A stretch of DNA of 64,000 nt, from positions 9,320,001 to 9,384,000 of the forward strand of contig JAFREQ010000011.1 of NCBI GenBank assembly GCA_025331565.1. The letters run 5' to 3'. Below, piece by piece: positions 58,490-64,000 of the stretch. Every line of letters begins with the position of its first letter. Position 1 is the stretch's first letter. A program made the position numbers and the translations under genes. The notes under the pieces were generated by a model that saw nothing but the letters and a program-made list of their open reading frames with translations, ran no database searches and was not told where the DNA came from. This DNA comes from Holacanthus passer (taxonomy: Eukaryota; Chordata; Actinopteri; Pomacanthidae).

Positions 58490-58830
58490 ATGACGTTGCA
58501 TGACCAAGAGGTGCATGCTGGGTTGGACTTAGTTCTAAATGATAAAACATTCATGGTGGATCCTCCAGAAAAGCAGACTCTCCCTGGAGTTGCTTGTCCT
58601 TAATAATGTGTATTTGGACGTGCAGTGAAGGACGAAGTCAGGTGACCTTCATCAGGTGACCTTCGTCATCATGGTAACAATAATAAACATGTGGTTAATG
58701 TTGGGAAATGGTTGCTGTTTGGTTAGATTGAGGCACCAAAACTACTTGGTTAAGTTTAGGACAAACATCACGGTTTGGGTTAAAATCAGTATTTTGGTTA
58801 GGTTAGTTATGGTATGTACATAAGTTGGTG
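58490..58830. repeat. Probable dispersed fish repeat (GGTTAGG-rich)
   Basis: AAAACTACTTGGTTAAGTTT then ACATCACGGTTTGGGTTAAA and GGTTAGGTTAGTTATGG are words seen repeatedly in fish intergenic repeats. Before them stands a small direct repeat, TCAGGTGACCTTC(A/G)TCA, twice in tandem (58640-58672). Confidence 0.45.
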
Positions 58831-60693
58831 ATACCAGAGTGTGTTCTTATTTTGTCAGAACAACAAGCCTTCACAGCAATGAGCATTTGTTTCCAGTATA
58901 CTGGGCTGTTGGACAAATGGGGTTTCGGTCCAGTGGGTCATTTTTCAGACAATGGTGTGACACCCAGCAAGTCTTCTATAATCCAGTTCTCAGACTTGAC
59001 AGCAGTTCAAATTCAATTTTTCTAGCAAGAAAATGCAGAACCAACCAAGAATCAACAAAGAACCGTCTGGAATTTATTAACAGTAACTATTGACAGTCGT
59101 GGATAAAATTAGGGATTCAAAAGATCCAGTCAAAAAAGTTTTTGGTGGTTGGACCTGTTTATATCTAACCTGAGTAATGGAGAGTCTGCGGGCAAAGGGA
59201 CGTGATATGTGAAGGGTCCTAAAGTCCTCGGCTCTCTATGTTGCTGTTATGACACCACAGGGAGCTTCGTTGCAGATTGTTTTGACTGGTGGTTTCCAAG
59301 GCAGGGTTTAGTTCAGAGGAGAGGAATGGCCTGAGCTTTAATGATTTCACCAGTCAGAACTTTGTTCTGTTTTTAAATGGCTGCAAATATAATCCCCTTG
59401 ATGACGACGCTTCTTTAGAAATAACTTCGAAACTGACATGAATTACTGTCCTTCCAAGCTTCATGAAAAAGGAACTCATATCGTCTGAGCTTTGAAACCA
59501 GGAAAGGACTCAAACATTCTTTTTTCAATTTTCCATGTCCATTTTGCATTTTTCCACTTCATTTAAATTCTCTAAGCTGAACAAATCAGTGAGTCTGGAA
59601 GTAGTGATGGAAAAAATGACATTAGCTATCTGCTGTTGAGGACAATGACAACCTTGCAGTTAATCCAACCAAAGCAGCCTCAGTACCACTGTGATGTACC
59701 AGGGAGCCTTTCAGGTGCCATCTGGCTTTACCATGTCTCCTCCTGCCAGCTGGCAATTCCTGAAAACCTACATCTGTGTCTTCTCAGTTGTTTGGGAGAC
59801 ACTCGTGAATGTTCACTAATGCAGATTATGTACTGTATTTCAAATGTGTTTTTGTTTAAAATACCGATATTGTTGCTTCTAATAAATCTGTGCTTCACAT
59901 TTGACCACCATACGTCACGGCTCTGAACGCGAGGAATGCAGCAGAGGTCTGGTTTATGTGTGCGAGGACGTCTGATTTACAGGACTAACACGCCGCAGTA
60001 AAGCAAAGAAAAATAGTTTGTGCGAGTGTCAGATTAAAGGAGGGCGAGCAGGTGACAATAACAAGTGTCAGAGCAGCTGAGGATCAACCTTCCTCTGTAG
60101 CGCTGACCTCTATAAAGGTCACAGAGAACTTATGATTAAAAGTTAAAAGTTGGACATATTGGATAACAAACTTATTTGATTTCTTGTTGAGAGACAGATG
60201 AGAAAACCACTCATATGTGTGTCTGTTGTCAGCCATATGAACAGATGAAATGGACAGACGGAGCGAGGCAAGCTGTTTCCCCCTAAATAGCTACGCTGAC
60301 TATCTCCTGGCTCCAGCTTCATTTTTAAAGGACAGATACTGTGTGAGTGTAGCAATAAAGTGAACAAGCATTTGTCCCAAAGTGTCGAGCTATTTTTTCA
60401 AGATCATGTGATGCAGCAGACGAGCTGCTTACAACACTGAAACTAGTGACCTTTCCACCATGACTTCATGTGTACCCTGTAGACTGACGGCTGGTCGTCA
60501 CTGGAACAAGCTTACATAGACTTTTATGGTTAATACTCGTCCCTGAAAGGAACTCTGTGTGAGTAAGTGCTTCTGGTAAAATGTGGATCCAGACATAGCA
60601 CAAGTCTGATCGGACCATCAGACACACTCACAGCATTTAAAAGACATGGTGTCACCTGGAAAATATGGCAGTGGCTTCAGTAATGGTACACTG

Positions 60694-60730
<37 letters not shown>

Positions 60731-62610
60731 GCACACAAACACTAAGTAATTATTGGTAAGTAGTTGAGTGTCTGTCCCTGTAGTATTATGTACTTAGCAT
60801 CAGGAAAAGTCCACTTTGGGAAATCTCTTTATCTCTATCTTTTCACTCAAACTGATTCACAAATTTATTACATTTAATGCTCACTCACCTCCACATTGAT
60901 ATGTTGAACTGAATGATCAGTTCATTAAAATTGAAGGACAGCGATTCCCATACCAGGGGTTAGGACCCCCAAATGACTTTCTTATGATCATTGGGATCAA
61001 TGGGTCATTTTACCTCTTAAAGAAAGGGCAGAAAAACAATCATTTCTTAACACATTAAGTATGAAACAATGCTAAGTGGTCATAAGCACTGTAAGCAATG
61101 CTCTTTTTAATTGCACACAAGCCAAAAAGACTGGGAGCCATTGTTTCAGTAAACAGCCACTACACATAAGAAGGAATTTTAGTTTAGTCTTAGTATTAAA
61201 AAAAGTTCAGTATTAAATTTTTTTTTAAAGAGTTTTCTGTCATCTAGAAACGTGATGGCAACTTTCTAAAATGAATCAAATTTCTGGTTTCCAAAGTGAG
61301 TCAGGTATGATCATTTTTAATGCTTATGATACTACAGTAAACAATTTATATTATAAGCACTTGCTTTACATTCACTGGTATTGCATATCTTATTATTCTG
61401 ACTTTCCATTCGGTAATTGTGATGAAACTGTCTCAGATCTATGATCTTTTTCTTGTAATGACTGGAAAATTGTATTGCAATTATGAGACTGGCACCTCAT
61501 TATCATTATGAGTACAGCAACACATGGTTCTATTTGAGTAAACACGACCACAATGACTCTACCTTATTCCACTGGTACTTCCTTCCTGGCTTGTGGCATT
61601 TATAAGAAATGTGAAATGGTATTATTATTACTATGTCAGCCTCGTGCGGGCACGTTATTATTCACTGAGGTTTTGCAGATAAACACACACTGTGAACCAC
61701 ATGATGTTGGTCCAGCAACATGAGACACGAGACACTAAGACCTCTGTAATTAGATGGTGAGTAAATGAGGAGATGTGGAAGTAATGAGATGTGAAAATCA
61801 TAATAATTCTCCCACACAATTCAGCACTGAGTACTTTGATGACAGAATTGGATATAAAGTGAATGGGATTCTGTTTGCAGGGCTTTATCAATACTTTATT
61901 TTGTTAACAAGGGCTGTGTGTCTCTATACAGTATGAGAGCTCCACCCACTCTCCTGAGTCGGTTTGGACGCTTCCTCATACAGAATAAACTGTGAGATGA
62001 CATCATGACAAAATGCAGGCTTGACAATCCAAGTGCAGAAATGTTATACACAAGTGGAAGTCAAACAAGTCCAAATGCAAAAAACAAATCCTTTAATGCA
62101 CCATGAAAGGCCAAATGTCAAAGTAACAAAAAACAGTGAACAGTGAAATCTCCATGAACTTTGCTGTTGCTATATAGGTCTCCACTGTCTTTACTCCTTC
62201 CTTTATATGGATTTAGTTCTGGCCATTATTCAGCAGGATATACTGGCTCCTTATTACACTGCTCATATTAGATACCCGCTTGTTTGTTGGTGCATAAATA
62301 CTGTACACATTCTAGCTACATATACATAACTGTGATATGTACATTTGCACATCATATCCCTATCTTTTCTACAAGACCCAAAGGCAAAGTTCTCAAATGG
62401 TTCATGTTGCCAAACACAAGCAGTTGTGCAAGAACCTAACTCAATAAAATATAGTCCAAATTGTATTTAAACCATTTAAAATGAACTGAAATAATTATTA
62501 AAAAGATTGCAGATCTGATATTTATTGACAGGCAAGTACCATTTAACTTATAACAATAAAGTTGAGTTTAACAAAAGTCTCCCAAAGATGTTTCAGGACT
62601 TGTTTGATTA

Positions 62611-62672
62611 TTAAAAAAAAAAAAACAACAAAAAAAACAAACAAAAAAAACCCCCAAAAAAACAAAACAGGC
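62611..62672. repeat. A-rich low-complexity tract
   Basis: A12, then ACAAC, A8, CAAACAAACA8, CCCCC, A7 and so on; possibly the tail of a retroelement. Confidence 0.7.
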
Positions 62673-63516
62673 TGAAAACATATGTCAAATATTCTTGTTT
62701 TCGGTAATAAATATTTATTTATCTTTTAGTTTATTGTGTGATTAATATAGTTAAATTTGGTGAAATGATGTAATTTCAGGTATTGACAAGTTATGTATTT
62801 CATTATGTTGTTGGATTCTTTTTTTTTCAAAATTATGTTAAAGTCCATTTTTGTTTTTCTCAACAAATTTCACTTTTATGATCACAGACATTAGTCTTGA
62901 TGTAGCACTAATTTGCAAAAAGCTTTTCAATAGTTGCATCAAAACATTTTCCTGTTCCTCCAGACTCCATGTGTGGACTGGCGTGGCCGTGTTAACACTG
63001 TCCAGCTAACTGAGTCAGATTCTCTCATGGGAAAGCTACTGAATTTTACCATTCATACATGTTTCCCTTTCCCCCAAGACATCTCAGTTTAACCAGAGCA
63101 TATTATTCTGTACAGTCAGAAATGAGAGGGTTTGTCACAGATCCTATTCGCTAATAACACACAGATGGACAACCCTGCTGAGGCAGAATTTGGAAAAGAT
63201 GGAATGAGAAAGAGAAGCTCATGGGAACGAACTGTTGGTATGAGAAATGTTTTGATCAGGACTTTTGGCGTTATGATACAAGTTCAAGCTGTTCAGTTTT
63301 CTCTTTAGTGCCTGGCAGTATATCTACATATTAAAGACATAATGAATTAAAATGAGTCTTCTCTGGTTTCTAGCTTTAAGGCGTTTTTGACTTCACCAAT
63401 GATGAGTTGGCCAACAAAACAAAGATCTTAAGTTGAGTCACGTTTTTTTTCTGTGTATTACGAGATGAGGTCATATACAGTAATCCTATTCATGGCGCCG
63501 GTCCACAAGCTTTGAG

Positions 63517-63668
63517 TCAGATGTAAATACGTTCGAGCACTCGCAGACAGAAGACCCAGTCGGGGGGCAGCTGTTGATAGGACATCTTGTTTCCGTCCAG
63601 TCGTAACACCTTCATCCTGGAGTAGGACAGAGGTCCCACCTCTCTGCAGAAACTAGTCATGTTAATCC
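63517..63668 (-). CDS. Class II SLRP (lumican/fibromodulin-like), last coding exon only
   Basis: The minus-strand exon begins after acceptor TTCATCACAG in phase 1 with GG-ATT (INMTSFC), exactly the position of prelp exon 5 (A-GC ATC, INGTLLC). It encodes 49 residues, then TGA at 63519-63517. Features: ear-repeat cysteines in TSFCREVGPLSYSRMKVLRL and LPPDWVFCLRVLERIYI, and the LRLDGN motif. GPLSYS matches lumican (KILGPLSYSKIKHLRLDGN) better than fibromodulin (VVDVVNFSKLQVLRLDGN), while the neighbourhood next to prelp predicts fibromodulin or opticin. The gene name is therefore left open. The larger leucine-rich-repeat exon lies beyond 64,000; 63669-64000 is intron. Confidence 0.85.
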
Positions 63669-64000
63669 CTGTGATGAACAGACAGAAAACACACATGAGT
63701 TTACAGCCCATACTTTATTATTGGAGACTCATTGTTCAGAGTGACAGTCATCTGTTTGTCACAACACTGGAGATACTGAGCCTGTCCAGAGAGCTTTGAT
63801 TTCACATCATGTTCATCATATGTACATCATTAAGATGAAGCGCTTCGATTGCATAATGAGATTTGTGTATCAAAGAGGCTCTGTGCAGTCTGCAAATGCC
63901 TCTCTTCCTCTCAGAGAGCCTGTTTTTCCCATTCGAAGTCTTGCAGGTGCTGCGGTGCAAATGGAGGATGTGGAAACCACAACACCCTCTTTTGCTTTCT
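63669..64000 (-). other. Intron of the SLRP gene, incomplete
   Basis: Between the acceptor at 63669-63670 and the window end no leucine-rich-repeat codons are seen on the minus strand; non-coding sequence only. Confidence 0.6.

Larger units (their letters stand above)
48007..63516. other. 15.5-kb gene-poor stretch upstream of prelp
   Basis: No coding exon was recognised on either strand; the open frames are short and without domains. It should contain the prelp 5' untranslated exon and promoter and the 3' UTR of the next SLRP gene. It includes CT and CA microsatellites, a pyrimidine block at 52.02-52.10 kb next to a GC-rich patch (52.14-52.30 kb), a diverged repeat at 53.7 kb, a MITE-like fragment near 58.13-58.23 kb, a dispersed repeat at 58.5-58.83 kb and an A-rich tract at 62.61-62.67 kb. 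Confidence 0.6.

Overview
This is a stretch of vertebrate, almost certainly teleost (spiny-rayed-fish-like), nuclear DNA. The reasons are AT-rich introns, abundant CA/CT microsatellites, several repeat families that look like common fish dispersed elements, multi-exon genes with consensus splice sites, and a gene neighbourhood (MAPKAPK2, IL10, an IL19/20/24-type cytokine, small leucine-rich proteoglycans) that corresponds to human 1q32. No bacterial, viral or organellar gene is seen.

Layout. (1) 1-22,192, plus strand: mapkapk2, the p38-activated kinase MK2. Nine coding exons (13,467-22,192) are present. The first coding exon lies upstream of the window, so the first 13.4 kb is intron 1. (2) 22,193-28,588: 3' UTR and intergenic DNA with a teleost MITE-like repeat. 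(3) 28,589-30,396, minus strand: complete five-exon il10, with TATA box and AU-rich 3' UTR. (4) 30,400-39,960: intergenic and repeat-rich. It contains a second, broken copy of the il10 promoter and signal-peptide exon near 36 kb. (5) 39,967-42,400, minus strand: complete IL20-like cytokine with an untranslated first exon and TATA box. (6) 44,693-48,010, minus strand: complete prelp (prolargin), coding sequence in six exons. (7) 48,011-63,516: about 15 kb without a recognisable coding gene. (8) 63,517-63,668, minus strand: last exon of another class II SLRP (lumican/fibromodulin type) whose remainder lies beyond the window.

Functional links. MK2 acts downstream of p38 and stabilises AU-rich cytokine mRNAs. 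The two cytokine genes beside it carry AUUUA motifs in their predicted 3' UTRs, so the kinase and plausible mRNA targets are neighbours. il10 and the IL20-like gene share the five-coding-exon, all-phase-0 structure of the IL-10 family. prelp and the SLRP exon belong to a matrix-proteoglycan cluster that in human sits a few megabases from IL10.

Most notable observations: a rearranged tandem duplicate of the il10 promoter and signal peptide at 35.88-36.46 kb; extra introns within prelp's leucine-rich-repeat coding region, one apparently a GC-AG intron; and a decayed copy of mapkapk2 exon 6 plus intron 6 inside mapkapk2 intron 2. All exon coordinates were derived by hand from reading frames, splice consensus and remembered family sequences; no alignment was run.
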